Shown: positions 26,985 to 35,990 of the stretch, one piece after another
Layout of the letters: each line of letters opens with the position of its first letter
Position numbering within the stretch: position 1 is the stretch's first letter
Assembly: GCA_028284155.1 (NCBI GenBank)
Contig: JANQSF010000054.1
Span: forward strand, 1-64,000
Source: Phycisphaeraceae bacterium
GTDB taxonomy: Bacteria; Planctomycetota; Phycisphaerae; Phycisphaerales; Phycisphaeraceae
DNA: 64,000 nt
Reading direction: 5' to 3'
Notes under the pieces: generated by a model
Database searches by the model: none
The model's input: only the letters and a program-made list of their open reading frames with translations
What the model was told of the DNA's origin: nothing
Program-made: the position numbers and the translations under genes

Positions 26985-28295
26985 CTACGGCGTCGTCCGC
27001 GCACCGCCGCCCCCGCCGTCCCGCGCCGCTGCCGGGGGCGGCGGCAACTTGACCTGCACCGGGCTGGCCAGGTACGCGATCAGGTCGCGCAGTTCGTCTT
27101 CCTTCATCCGGTCGAGCAAGCCCTCGGGCATCATCGACATCTCACGCACGCCGCGGTCGACGATCTCAGTCTTCGGTACCAGCACCTCGCCGTTGGCCGT
27201 GCGCACGGTCACCGCGTTGGCGTTCTCGGCCGCGATCAGGCCGATGACCTGTTGGCCGTCTTCCGTCTCGATCACCGTCGTGAAGTAGTCGCGCCCGACC
27301 GTCGCCTGCGGGTCGACGATGTTGAGCAGGATGTAATCGAGGTTGGCCCGGCCGGACCCGGTCAGGTCGGGCCCGACCTTGCCGCCGTCGTCGAACAGCA
27401 CGTGACACTGAGCGCAGGTCTTCTTGTAGAGCGCCCGGCCGTGCGACAGGTCGGGTTGGCGTTCGACCTGTTGACTGAGCAGCTTTTTCAGTGCGTCGAT
27501 ACGGGCCTGCTTTTGCGCGGGCGTGGCGCGTGTGATCGTCCAAAGTTTGGCGACCTGTTGCTGCAGGGCGTCGTCTTTGAGCAAGCGGAGTTTGCGGATC
27601 GTCTCGGTCGGCACGTCGTCGATCGGCACGCGTTTGTCCGCCACGGCCGCGACGAGGACGCGGGCGTACTTGACGCGCGACGCCAGCGTGTTGAGCGCCG
27701 CCTGTTTGTGTTCATTGGACAGGCCGTCGTAAGTCTTCAAAAGCACGCCGGGCGTCGCGTCGTGGTCGTACGCGGCGAGCGCGCGCAGTGCGTCGAGCCG
27801 CAGCGGCGTCGGTTGCGACACGAGCGCGTGCAGCACCGGCGCAAGGCCCTTGGCCTTCTTCTGCAAAAGCGATTGCAACGCCTGCCGACGAGCGTCGAGC
27901 GGAGCTTTGTCGTCCTGCAACGTCTTGCGCAGTGACGCCAGCGCCGCCGGGTCGCCGAACACCAGCGCGAGTTTGCGGGCCTGCTCGCGCACCTGCTCGT
28001 TGTTACTCACAGCCAACTTCTTGTAAACGCCCGGCCACTTGGCCGGCATCGCGACACTGCGCCGGCCTTTGAGGCCGTCGTTGATCCCCTTGAGCAGGTC
28101 GAGTTGGAATGACGCGTCGTCGACCTGCCCCAAAAGATCAACCAGCGCGACGACGCCCTCGGGTGCGTCCTCCGCCGCTTGCGGCTTAGCGCCGGCGTCT
28201 TGCCCGCGCGCGACCACACCCCAGGCGCACAGCATGCAGTACACACAGATGACCAACTTCACAATCGATAGGTGACGCATTCGCATTCGTCGCAT
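26985..28295 (-). CDS. HEAT-repeat protein with PVC-type haem-binding domain
   Basis: A 436-residue secreted protein. The basic N-terminus and hydrophobic core (LVICVYCMLCAWGVVA) form a signal peptide. Residues about 40-270 are helical repeats of HEAT type (LRLDALRALAAYDHDATPGV). The C-terminal 135 residues are the haem-binding domain of Pirellula/Verrucomicrobium type: CAQCH, VGPDLTGSGRANLDYILLNI, then DGQQVIGLIA and MMPEGLLDRMKEDELRDLIA. This module is usually fused behind a membrane-bound dehydrogenase propeller. Here the propeller is a separate gene directly upstream, so the two probably form one electron-transfer complex. A CTAAGCCGCAAG repeat encodes residues just after the signal peptide. 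The start is weakly supported; ATGs at 28286 and 28280 are alternatives. Confidence 0.88.
   Translation of the reverse strand: MRRMRMRHLSIVKLVICVYCMLCAWGVVARGQDAGAKPQAAEDAPEGVVALVDLLGQVDDASFQLDLLKGINDGLKGRRSVAMPAKWPGVYKKLAVSNNEQVREQARKLALVFGDPAALASLRKTLQDDKAPLDARRQALQSLLQKKAKGLAPVLHALVSQPTPLRLDALRALAAYDHDATPGVLLKTYDGLSNEHKQAALNTLASRVKYARVLVAAVADKRVPIDDVPTETIRKLRLLKDDALQQQVAKLWTITRATPAQKQARIDALKKLLSQQVERQPDLSHGRALYKKTCAQCHVLFDDGGKVGPDLTGSGRANLDYILLNIVDPQATVGRDYFTTVIETEDGQQVIGLIAAENANAVTVRTANGEVLVPKTEIVDRGVREMSMMPEGLLDRMKEDELRDLIAYLASPVQVKLPPPPAAARDGGGGGARTTP
28173..28193. repeat. short palindromic repeat (CTAAGCCGCAAG family), in coding sequence
   Basis: CCGCTTGCGGCTTAGCGC on the plus strand. 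It is read in frame by the haem protein gene and encodes part of AGAKPQAAED just after the predicted signal peptide. Confidence 0.75.
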
Positions 28296-28377
28296 CGTTA
28301 ATGGTATTCGTTGGATTCAGGTTGGACCGGGTGGCCCTGCGGGCCGACCGCTAAACGGGGCGCGTCGGATTCACACC

Positions 28378-28403
28378 CCTTCGTGCCTCCGTGTCTCCGT
28401 GCC
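28378..28403. repeat. single tandem-word arm (GGCACGGAGACACGG)
   Basis: On the minus strand the words GGCACGGAGACACGGAGGCA begin at the last base of the TAG stop codon of the dehydrogenase/DUF6807 gene. The same words form the arms of the purL element at 54790-54913. No inverted partner is seen nearby. Confidence 0.75.
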
Positions 28404-31123
28404 TACTTACTGAACGCCTTCCATGTCCGTTCGATCAACGCCTTGTCCAACTGCCCCGTGTAAACGACCAGACGGTACGTCGCCCGCGCGGTTTGACCTT
28501 TCTTGATCGACCACGCGCCGGCCCGGCTGCGCGCAGGGCCGACGCCCAACTGGCCATCGACGCGCCACGGTGTCGGGTGGCCGGCGTTCTTGGGGTGATC
28601 CATGATGACGATCCGGCCCCAGTCGTCCTTGTCACGCCCGTCGATCGGCAGGCCGACATCGACCCACGCCGAGCGTTGCCCCTCGGTCGAACCGTTCGTC
28701 TTGCCCTCGGCGTTCGTCGCTGTGCCGCCGGTCGCGCGCGACCACGGCATGCGCAGGAACAGGCCGCCGTACGGGTGCGCGCCGAATGTCACGTCGGTGT
28801 GCGCCTTCGCCTCCCACTTCAGGTCGAGCGTGTAGTGCGTGCGGTGGTCGACCAACTCCCACTGCTGTGTTTCGGTCATTTGCGCGTTGCCGTCTTTGTC
28901 GAGCAGGTCGTATTCGTACGACCACTTGGCCTTGTTGCCCTCCTGCCGCGCTCGGCCGACTTTCGTGCGTTTGAAGTGCTTGTTGTTCGGGTACGGGCTG
29001 TGGAAGTAATCCCGGCCGTTGACCTTAAGGTAGCCGACGTACAAACCCGTCTGATGCTTGTGGTGGCCGGGGCTGAATTGCGTTAGTTCGCCCTTGCCGT
29101 CCGGTGCGACGATCGGGTGGATGTAAGGCCTTGTCTGCGCCGTGTGATTCGCGACGAGCAGCGGCTTCTGCCGGTCCGTGCGGTAAATGACCGTCTTGTC
29201 GTTGTCTGCTTGGAGGAACACGACCGGCTTCGGCGGGTCGTTGATCGCCGCGAGTCGGCGGGCGATGTGCTGACGCAGGACGGGGATCTTCGACTTGGCC
29301 GCCAGTTGCAGAAACCGCGCGCGGTCAACGTTGACCAGCGGCTCGATGCCGAGCCAGATCATCGTCGGGAGGTTCGGGTCATTCGCGTCTTCGGCGTGCT
29401 GCACGAGCGCCTCGGCGATCGGCCAACGCTGGTCGAGCGGGAGACGTTGCAGGCCGGACGCAAGTGCGAGACGGACGAGGGGGGACTCATCTTCCTTCGC
29501 GCTCTTCGTCAAAATGGGAAGAACGCCATCATCAAGATTTCCATCGTCGACAATCATCCGGACTGCCCAATGCCGAGCATGCTCGCTCTTGTCCTTCGCA
29601 AGTACGCCGCTATTGAGGATATCGTCGGTCATTCCCAAGGCGAACAGCGTCCAGTATTCATTAAGTGCGATAGCTTTGGATTGCTGGCCCAGGTCGAGAC
29701 TCCAGGCATTGATCGCGTCACGTTCTCTTCGGCCCTCCTTCGTCGTAGAGGAGAACAGGGCGTTCTTACCCGCCGCGGAGCGTTCTTGTAGCAATCGCTG
29801 CGCACGCCGCTTGTGCCACTGATTGCGACCGGAATGAATGGTGTTGAGTAGCGAGACGTTGCTCGCTTTTGCAAGATTGTCCTTGAAGGGCTTTACCTCC
29901 CCATAAGTGATCTTATAAATCCGCCCGCTCGTCCGGTGCGCGTCGTGGCCGTGGCATTCGCCGTCTTCGACCCAGTCGATCATGTAGACGCCGCCGTCGG
30001 GGCCGGTCTTCATCTCCAGGGGGAACGACCAGTAGTCGTTGGTGCGCAGGAAGTCGGGCTCGTGTTTGGCGACGTAGCCGGAGCCGTGGCGTTCGAGTGT
30101 ATCCATGTTCACGCGGTGGCCGTGCAGGTTGCCCATGAAGATTTTGCCGCGGTAGGCCTTGGGCCAGTTGTCGCCCTGGTAGATCATGCAGCCCGCGTGC
30201 GCGTGGCCGCCGCCGGCCGCGTCGTGCGCGCCCTTGGCGCCGCGCGACGACGTCCAGCTCCCGCCGGCCCAATGGATGTGGTCGGCGCAGCTCGGCAGCA
30301 GCTTGTACGCGTGCGGGTTCAGGTCCTGCCCGAACATCCGCTCGTACCGCGCCCCCGGAATGACGTGAAACAAGTGCTTGATCACGCAGTTGGTGATGAA
30401 CATCTGCCCGTGTTCGTCGAAGTCGAGGCCCCACGGGTTGGTCGTGCCGTGCGCGACGATCTCGAACCGGCCGTCCACCGGGTGATACCGCCAGACGCCG
30501 TTGGCGAACTTGACGCGCTTGTCCGCCGGCGTGCCGGGCTTGCCGGGCGTGGACGGCGCGGTGATGCCGTTGAGGCCGTACATCCACCCGTCCGGCCCCC
30601 ACGTCAGGCCGTTGACAACGTTGTGCACGCCGCGCGTCGTCCAACCGTCTAACAATGTGACAGGCTCACCGTCCGGCACGTCGTCGCCGTTCTTATCCGG
30701 GATGAACTGCACGTACGGCGCGTTGCAGATGAAGACGCCTCCGAAGCCGACGAGCACGCTGGTGAGATACTCGCCCTTGTCCCAGAAGACCGTCCGCTTG
30801 TCGAACTTCCCGTCGTTGTCGGTGTCTTCGAAGATGAGGATGCGGTCTTTGCCCGGCGACGTGGGCTTGGGGTACGAGTAGCACTCGGCCACCCACAGCC
30901 GACCGCGGTCGTCGATGTCGAAGCTGATCGGCTGCTGCACGTCCGGCTCGCCGGCGAAGAGCGTGACCTTGAACTTGCTGGTGTCGACCCCTTCGGGGGC
31001 TTTCCCAAACGTCATGGCTGCTGGTGCCTTGTCCGGCGGGATCGGCGCGGGCGTCGGTTCGAGGGCGACGGCCATGGATGTCAACATGGCGAAGCAGCAG
31101 AGAATAGCGAAGGTCAAACGCAT
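28403..31123 (-). CDS. PVC-type membrane-bound dehydrogenase propeller fused to DUF6807
   Basis: A 906-residue secreted protein. GGAG upstream and a clean signal peptide (MRLTFAILCCFAMLTSMAVA) support the ATG at 31123. Residues about 40-440 form a sugar-dehydrogenase-like propeller (FKVTLFAGEPDVQQPISFDI, RGVHNVVNGLTWGPDGWMYG, GPDGGVYMIDWVEDGECHG). A helical repeat region (to about 640) follows, then a C-terminal DUF6807 domain (HHKHQTGLYVGYLKVNGRDY). In most relatives a haem domain follows the propeller; here that domain is encoded by the next gene. The ligand or reaction of DUF6807 is not established. Periplasmic oxidation of a sugar derivative is a reasonable guess. A repeat arm touches the stop codon. 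Confidence 0.87.
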   Translation of the reverse strand: MRLTFAILCCFAMLTSMAVALEPTPAPIPPDKAPAAMTFGKAPEGVDTSKFKVTLFAGEPDVQQPISFDIDDRGRLWVAECYSYPKPTSPGKDRILIFEDTDNDGKFDKRTVFWDKGEYLTSVLVGFGGVFICNAPYVQFIPDKNGDDVPDGEPVTLLDGWTTRGVHNVVNGLTWGPDGWMYGLNGITAPSTPGKPGTPADKRVKFANGVWRYHPVDGRFEIVAHGTTNPWGLDFDEHGQMFITNCVIKHLFHVIPGARYERMFGQDLNPHAYKLLPSCADHIHWAGGSWTSSRGAKGAHDAAGGGHAHAGCMIYQGDNWPKAYRGKIFMGNLHGHRVNMDTLERHGSGYVAKHEPDFLRTNDYWSFPLEMKTGPDGGVYMIDWVEDGECHGHDAHRTSGRIYKITYGEVKPFKDNLAKASNVSLLNTIHSGRNQWHKRRAQRLLQERSAAGKNALFSSTTKEGRRERDAINAWSLDLGQQSKAIALNEYWTLFALGMTDDILNSGVLAKDKSEHARHWAVRMIVDDGNLDDGVLPILTKSAKEDESPLVRLALASGLQRLPLDQRWPIAEALVQHAEDANDPNLPTMIWLGIEPLVNVDRARFLQLAAKSKIPVLRQHIARRLAAINDPPKPVVFLQADNDKTVIYRTDRQKPLLVANHTAQTRPYIHPIVAPDGKGELTQFSPGHHKHQTGLYVGYLKVNGRDYFHSPYPNNKHFKRTKVGRARQEGNKAKWSYEYDLLDKDGNAQMTETQQWELVDHRTHYTLDLKWEAKAHTDVTFGAHPYGGLFLRMPWSRATGGTATNAEGKTNGSTEGQRSAWVDVGLPIDGRDKDDWGRIVIMDHPKNAGHPTPWRVDGQLGVGPARSRAGAWSIKKGQTARATYRLVVYTGQLDKALIERTWKAFSK

Positions 31124-31222
31124 CGTTCGGGCACTCCTGCGGCAAGCGAAGCAGTATCGTAACACACCGATTGCAGACGCCGCGCGAACCGATCGCCCCC
31201 CGGCGGGTACTTCTATAGTGAG

Positions 31223-31858
31223 ATGACTTCGTTGGCGATCCACCTGCCACTGCCCGATGACGCCCCACCCCGCGCGGGCTCAGCCGCGGCCGACGTGCGC
31301 CCGAACCGACGGACGGACGACGCTTCGCTGCTGGCTGACCTGCGGCGGCGCGATCGGAGGGCGCTGGCGTCGGTGGCTGATCGCTTCGGCCCAACGCTCA
31401 CGCGCGTCGCCTACCTGCACTTGGGCGATGCCCACGCGGCTGAGGACGCCGCGCAGGACGCGTTGCTCGCCGCGTGGGACGCGGCGCGTCGGACCAGCGA
31501 GACAACCGTGCTTCGGCCGTGGCTGCTGGGCATCCTGCTGAACGTCTGCCGCAAACACCACCGCACGATGACGCGCCGCCGACGCCGCGAACAGGTCGCG
31601 CACGACCTGAACGCGGGGTGCCGCCCTGACGCATCATTAACGCCGCAACTCGATCGGCGAGAGCAGTTGGCCCTCGCCCTGCGTGAACTGGATGAACCCA
31701 TGCGTGCCGTCGTCATCCTGCGCTTCGCCCAAGACATGAGCGTCGCCGAGACCGCGCAGGCCCTGGGGTTGCTCGAAGGCACGGTCAAGAGCCGATGCCA
31801 CACCGCGCTGCGACGCATGCGACAATCGCTGTGCAACACCGACCCGACCGCCCCATGA
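31223..31858 (+). CDS. ECF-type RNA polymerase sigma factor
   Basis: A 211-residue sigma-70 family protein with region 2 (LHLGDAHAAEDAAQDALLAA, then RPWLLGILLNVCRKHHR) and region 4 (LDEPMRAVVILRFAQDMSVA, LGLLEGTVKSRCHTALRRMR). It directs RNA polymerase to a dedicated regulon, normally in response to an envelope signal. The 30-residue N-terminus is proline/alanine rich and may be disordered. It is divergent from the dehydrogenase gene, 99 bases away, and its stop overlaps the next start as ATGA, so the two are translationally coupled. That neighbour is likely its membrane partner. Confidence 0.93.
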   Translation: MTSLAIHLPLPDDAPPRAGSAAADVRPNRRTDDASLLADLRRRDRRALASVADRFGPTLTRVAYLHLGDAHAAEDAAQDALLAAWDAARRTSETTVLRPWLLGILLNVCRKHHRTMTRRRRREQVAHDLNAGCRPDASLTPQLDRREQLALALRELDEPMRAVVILRFAQDMSVAETAQALGLLEGTVKSRCHTALRRMRQSLCNTDPTAP

Positions 31859-32346
31859 ACGACACGTACGACGACAACCTGTTCGAGCAATCGCTGCGCT
31901 CGTCGCTGGACGACCTGGCGGACGGAGCGCCGTCGAACGTCGATGGCGGACGCGTCGTCGCGGCGTTGCGGCGTCGGACCGCCCGGCGTGTCGTGCTGGG
32001 ATCGTCTTCGGCCTTGATGTCGGCCATTGTGTTGTGCATCGCCGCCTGGCCGATCCTGCTGCATCTACGTCAGCCGCCACGACCCAGCCGGGTTGTTCGC
32101 GTCGCGGTGGTGCGTGAGCCATCGATCCTGCATGATTCGCCCGCGAAGGTCGCGTCCACGCTGCAGGACATCGGCATCGTCGGGTCGCTCTCGCTGAACG
32201 TTCCCGATGTGCCACAGCCGCCGCTGCCCGAGCCGGTCGCGTTCGACGCAAGCCTGAAACTCGATTGGCAGCAAGGTCTGCTCGACAACCCACTGCTGGT
32301 CGGCGTGATCTCGATGGAAACGAGGAACGACTACCAATCGCCCTGA
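31855..32346 (+). CDS. single-pass membrane protein, probable partner of the ECF sigma factor
   Basis: A 163-residue protein with an acidic cytoplasmic N-terminus (NDTYDDNLFEQSLRSSLDDL), one membrane segment (SSALMSAIVLCIAAWPILLH, about residues 43-62) and a periplasmic tail. This is the layout of many anti-sigma factors, and the start overlaps the sigma gene by ATGA. No zinc-binding HxxxCxxC motif is present, so if it is an anti-sigma factor it is a diverged one. The role is inferred from topology and coupling. Confidence 0.7.
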   Translation: MNDTYDDNLFEQSLRSSLDDLADGAPSNVDGGRVVAALRRRTARRVVLGSSSALMSAIVLCIAAWPILLHLRQPPRPSRVVRVAVVREPSILHDSPAKVASTLQDIGIVGSLSLNVPDVPQPPLPEPVAFDASLKLDWQQGLLDNPLLVGVISMETRNDYQSP

Positions 32347-32416
32347 CCCTGACCTGACTCTCCTTGTCGCGGAGCGGAAAGCTTCGCACACCTGACAACC
32401 CCAATTGGAGCCCGAC

Positions 32417-33007
32417 ATGAAAACCGCCTCCGCCGCGTGGCTTGCGCTATCGCTCTACCTTGCCGTAAACTCAGCCGGCGCACAAGAGCCGTCCCGCGCG
32501 ACGCGGGTCGCCGTCGTTGACGTCGTGTACGCGTTCGACCAACTCGACGAGAAGGCGAGCATGGAAGCCGAGCTGGCTGAGCTTGGACGATCGTTCGAGA
32601 GTGAACGCGAACGCCGGTCCAAGCGGCTACAGGTGCTTCGCGCCGATCTGGACGTACTCAAGACCGACAGCCCCGCTTACCGCAAGACGCTGGCTGAGAT
32701 CGAACGGCTGGTCATCGAGCTGCGCGTCCTGACCACGCACCAGGCCGGCCGACTCCAACGCGAGCGGGCAAATCGCACGGAGCAACTCTACCGCCGGCTG
32801 CTCGCCGGTATCGCACAGGTGGCCGACGAGCGCGGTATCGACGTCGTGCTGTTCAAAGAACGTGAGCCGGACTTTCGGAAGGCGACCTCCGAACAGATCG
32901 CAACGCTGATCCAGGTCCGCAAGGTCCTCTGGCACCGTGACTCACTCGACCTGACCGACGCGGTGGTGACGCGCGTGAATGTGGCGTACCGGAATGGACG
33001 CAAGTGA
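32417..33007 (+). CDS. OmpH/Skp-family periplasmic chaperone-like protein
   Basis: A 196-residue exported protein starting at an ATG with GGAG six bases upstream, with signal peptide ending NSAGAQ. The mature start RVAVVDVVYAFDQLDEKASM and the long coiled coil (about residues 50-125, rich in Glu/Arg) are typical of OmpH/Skp. Skp holds unfolded outer-membrane proteins. The length is close to the family's usual 160-190 residues. It follows the sigma/membrane pair by 70 bases and may be part of the same envelope-stress operon. Confidence 0.78.
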   Translation: MKTASAAWLALSLYLAVNSAGAQEPSRATRVAVVDVVYAFDQLDEKASMEAELAELGRSFESERERRSKRLQVLRADLDVLKTDSPAYRKTLAEIERLVIELRVLTTHQAGRLQRERANRTEQLYRRLLAGIAQVADERGIDVVLFKEREPDFRKATSEQIATLIQVRKVLWHRDSLDLTDAVVTRVNVAYRNGRK

Positions 33008-33061
33008 AGGCGATACATGCAAATGGGTAGCCTTTCAGAGGATGTTCCTTGCATCAGGAGC

Positions 33062-33139
33062 GGGTGCCACTGGCGGCTTGTCCGCCAGTGCATTGGCGGT
33101 ACGACAACAGCACTGGCGGACAACCCGCCAGTGGCACCC
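33062..33139. repeat. nested palindrome, GTGCCACTGGCGG family (second copy)
   Basis: Arms of 29 bases at 33062-33090 and 33111-33139 are inverted with one mismatch and match the element at 15713-15794. Each arm folds by itself. It lies between the ends of two convergent genes, where it could stop transcription in both directions. Confidence 0.92.
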
Positions 33140-33190
33140 AGTTCGACGCTGGATTTGACCTAACAGCGATCGAAATGCAAGACGCTCTGT

Positions 33191-35797
33191 CTACTGAAGG
33201 AACCGTCCGACCGGTGCGTCTTTGTCGATCTTGCGGGCGGCCTCGGCGGCGGCGCGGGCCTTGTCCGCGTCACCGACTCGACTGTACAGCGCTGCCAGTC
33301 GGACGTGGTGGATCGCGCGATCGGGCTCGAGCAGGGTCAGACCGGTGATGTGGCGCAGGGCGGTGTCGGTGTCCTTGTTTTGAAGTGCGATGGCTGCGGC
33401 GAGCTCGCGATAAGTGCCGTTGTAAGGCTCACGGTGCAGGGCGCGCTGGATCGCCTTGCCGGCCTGCTCGTACCGCTTCTGCGATCGGTACAGCTTGGCG
33501 AGTTGGAGCGACCACTTGCCGCTGTGGATCTCGATGTCGTCGAGCGCTTCGAGCGCGTCGGCTGCGGCCTTGGCGTCGTCTTCCTGCACCGCCAAGGTCA
33601 ACAGTTGACGGTGCGTCCACGGGTCTACCCGGCGGGCCTTCTGATACGTAAGTACGGCGGCGTGCGCGGCCTTGCGTTGCGCGGCGTCCGTCAAATCCCC
33701 GTCGCTCATGGCCCGCGCGGCCGCGAGCTTGAGCAGGTCGGGGTGACCGGCGTGCTGCTTGAGCAACTCGGCCAACGCCGCGCCGGGATTCGCCCCCGCC
33801 GCTTTCAGCGCTTCGGCGATGTCCTTGTCCCCGTCGCGTTTGGCCATGCCCCAGGACTCGACCTGCTTCTGGGCCCACCCCCGGAAGTCTTTCATGAATA
33901 CGTCGGCTTCGAGCTTCGTGACCTGCTTGATCGACGACTCAGCCCCAACGCCCTGCTTGTGCAGGGCGAGCATCGCGATGATCGCGTCCTGCCCCCACCG
34001 CTGCTGGATGTACTCAACCATCCAGTGCGCCTGCGCGTACGCGAGCGGGCGATCCCTCGGCGTCTTTGGACGCACGAAACCCCAGTTGATGTTCTTGAGC
34101 GTGAACAGTTTGTCCTCGTTGAGCGCCCATGCTAACAGTTGATAAGTGTCATAGTCGCGGCCGCCCGGCTCCTGTGACACGGCACACGCCTCGGTGAACC
34201 AGTGTGGGATGCGGTATTTCGTCTGGTCGAGCGTGACCGTGTGGGTGTATTCGTGCAGCAAGACACGCCGCCAGTCGTAAGCGCCGCGCTGCCGCGGCCC
34301 GTCGCGCGGCGGGGTCATCGCGATCACGTCGCCGGTGCATGCGGCGATCGTCCAGATGTCGGGCATGCCCGTAATGCGCACGGCGAAGCGGCGTTCGTCC
34401 GGCATAATCTCAATCGACGTTTTCCGCGCCGGCACGTGGCCGAAATTGCCGGTCACGATCTTGCCCATGCCGTCCAATTCGAGCGCCATGTCGCGGGCCA
34501 GCACGGCGTCGATGCCTTCGCGGAACTTGATGATGAACCGCTCGGTCTCGATCGTCTCGTAGCCGAGCAGTTCTTCGATGAGCTTGAGCTGGTTGTTGGC
34601 CGCGAGGTTGAACGGGTCGAGCCGGGCGGCGTTGAGCAGCGCGACCCGCGCGGCCTCGTCCTTGCCGGCCTGCATCAGCAACAGGCCGAGCGCGACGTGG
34701 GCGTTGGGCCAATTCGGGTTGCGCGCGATTGCCTTGCGCAGCATCGCCTCGGCCTCGCCGTACTGACGCGCGGACGAGAGGTAGTGACCGACCGTGTAGT
34801 AGCCCACGGCCGTACGCGGCGCGAGCTTGTGCAGCTCGTCAAGCTTCGCCTGCGTCGCGTCGACGTCGTACTTCAACGCAGCGGCCGCGGCCTCAAGTGC
34901 GACGACCTCGCGGTGCGTCGGGTAGGTCTTCTTCGCCTTGGCCAGCGTCTCGGCGGCGCTCTCGGCGTCTTTCTGTTGGAGGTACGACCGCGCATCGAGC
35001 AGGTCGGCCAACAGGTGTTCCGGGTTGATCTTGCGCAGCTCGGCGGACACCTGCGATGCACGGTCGAAGTTGTACGACATCACCGCCAATTGACCGAGCA
35101 GGTACCACACATCCGATGCGTTAGGGTTCAACGTCAGGGCATCGGACAACGCCTTGATCGCCTCGGTCGGGTTGTCCTTGTCGATCAGCAGCTCGGCCTC
35201 GGCGAGGCTGGCCGGCCAATGCAGACGGTCGAGTTCCGTGCGCGCCTTGCCGAACAGACGCATGGCCGTGTGAAAATCCTGCGACGGTCGGCCTTCGAGG
35301 TTGGCCAGCAGGATTAGCCCGCGCGTCGCCGCGACGAGTTCCGCCGGATCGTTGATCGTGTTTTGTTGCAGCTTGTCACGCCACTTGCCAAGTACAAGCA
35401 CGGCCTGGCTCTCTCGGCCGAGGTCGCCCAATGCTTTGGCGCGCAGCCAGTCTGCCTGCGCCGATTCGACTTCGCCCAGCAGCGTGAGTGTCCGCTGCGG
35501 CTCGCCGCGACGCAGCGCCGCCTCAGCCCGAAACAATGCCGGCGTCTTGTCGTTTTTTAACGACGCGTGATCCAACTCGTACTTCGCCAACGCGATCGCA
35601 GCCGACTCAGCCAGTGTCGGTTGCTCGACCTGATCCCACTGCCCGTGGAAGATCGACATCGCCCGACGCTGCACCTTCGTCGTCAGCGGGTCATTCAACA
35701 CGCGCTGCGCCAGCGGCGACAGCGGCGGTTTGAGCGGGCGCTGCGGAGCCGGTTGCGCGTGCGCCGCCGCGCTGACAAACAAGAGAAAGACGACCAT
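33191..35797 (-). CDS. TPR-repeat protein with peptidase MA-like metalloprotease domain
   Basis: An 868-residue exported protein. I chose the ATG at 35797 because the signal peptide MVVFLLFVSAAAHAQ starts there; the upstream extension runs through a repeat element. Residues about 40-450 and 690-868 are TPR repeats (NPNASDVWYLLGQLAVMSYN, NPNWPNAHVALGLLLMQAGK). Between them lies a gluzincin domain with HEYTH and, about 20 residues later, the expected glutamate region WFTEACAV, as in peptidase MA-like proteins. It probably cleaves or assembles envelope proteins in the periplasm. Full length, with no neighbour in its operon. Confidence 0.85.
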   Translation of the reverse strand: MVVFLLFVSAAAHAQPAPQRPLKPPLSPLAQRVLNDPLTTKVQRRAMSIFHGQWDQVEQPTLAESAAIALAKYELDHASLKNDKTPALFRAEAALRRGEPQRTLTLLGEVESAQADWLRAKALGDLGRESQAVLVLGKWRDKLQQNTINDPAELVAATRGLILLANLEGRPSQDFHTAMRLFGKARTELDRLHWPASLAEAELLIDKDNPTEAIKALSDALTLNPNASDVWYLLGQLAVMSYNFDRASQVSAELRKINPEHLLADLLDARSYLQQKDAESAAETLAKAKKTYPTHREVVALEAAAAALKYDVDATQAKLDELHKLAPRTAVGYYTVGHYLSSARQYGEAEAMLRKAIARNPNWPNAHVALGLLLMQAGKDEAARVALLNAARLDPFNLAANNQLKLIEELLGYETIETERFIIKFREGIDAVLARDMALELDGMGKIVTGNFGHVPARKTSIEIMPDERRFAVRITGMPDIWTIAACTGDVIAMTPPRDGPRQRGAYDWRRVLLHEYTHTVTLDQTKYRIPHWFTEACAVSQEPGGRDYDTYQLLAWALNEDKLFTLKNINWGFVRPKTPRDRPLAYAQAHWMVEYIQQRWGQDAIIAMLALHKQGVGAESSIKQVTKLEADVFMKDFRGWAQKQVESWGMAKRDGDKDIAEALKAAGANPGAALAELLKQHAGHPDLLKLAAARAMSDGDLTDAAQRKAAHAAVLTYQKARRVDPWTHRQLLTLAVQEDDAKAAADALEALDDIEIHSGKWSLQLAKLYRSQKRYEQAGKAIQRALHREPYNGTYRELAAAIALQNKDTDTALRHITGLTLLEPDRAIHHVRLAALYSRVGDADKARAAAEAARKIDKDAPVGRFLQ

Positions 35798-35817
35798 GCA
35801 CGCGATGCCGCGCCATA

Positions 35818-35913
35818 TAGCCGCGTCGCTTTCGACGCGCGTCGGTCGTGCTGAAACGCCGACGTCACCCGATCTGTCGCTGCGCGACGAGCGCGTCGCG
35901 AGCGACGCGGCTA
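35818..35913. repeat. palindromic repeat, TTTAGCCGCGTCGC family
   Basis: Arms beginning TAGCCGCGTCGCT at 35818-35844 and ending AGCGACGCGGCTA at 35886-35913 are imperfect inverted copies. The family is shared with 14244-14322. It lies in the divergent promoter region of the TPR protease and aminotransferase genes. Confidence 0.85.
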
Positions 35914-35990
35914 AACAGCGTCGGGAATCTGACGTGCGCGGATTGTGGTCAATCGTTATCATCGTTCACGCAAGTTTAGGAGCGACGGAC

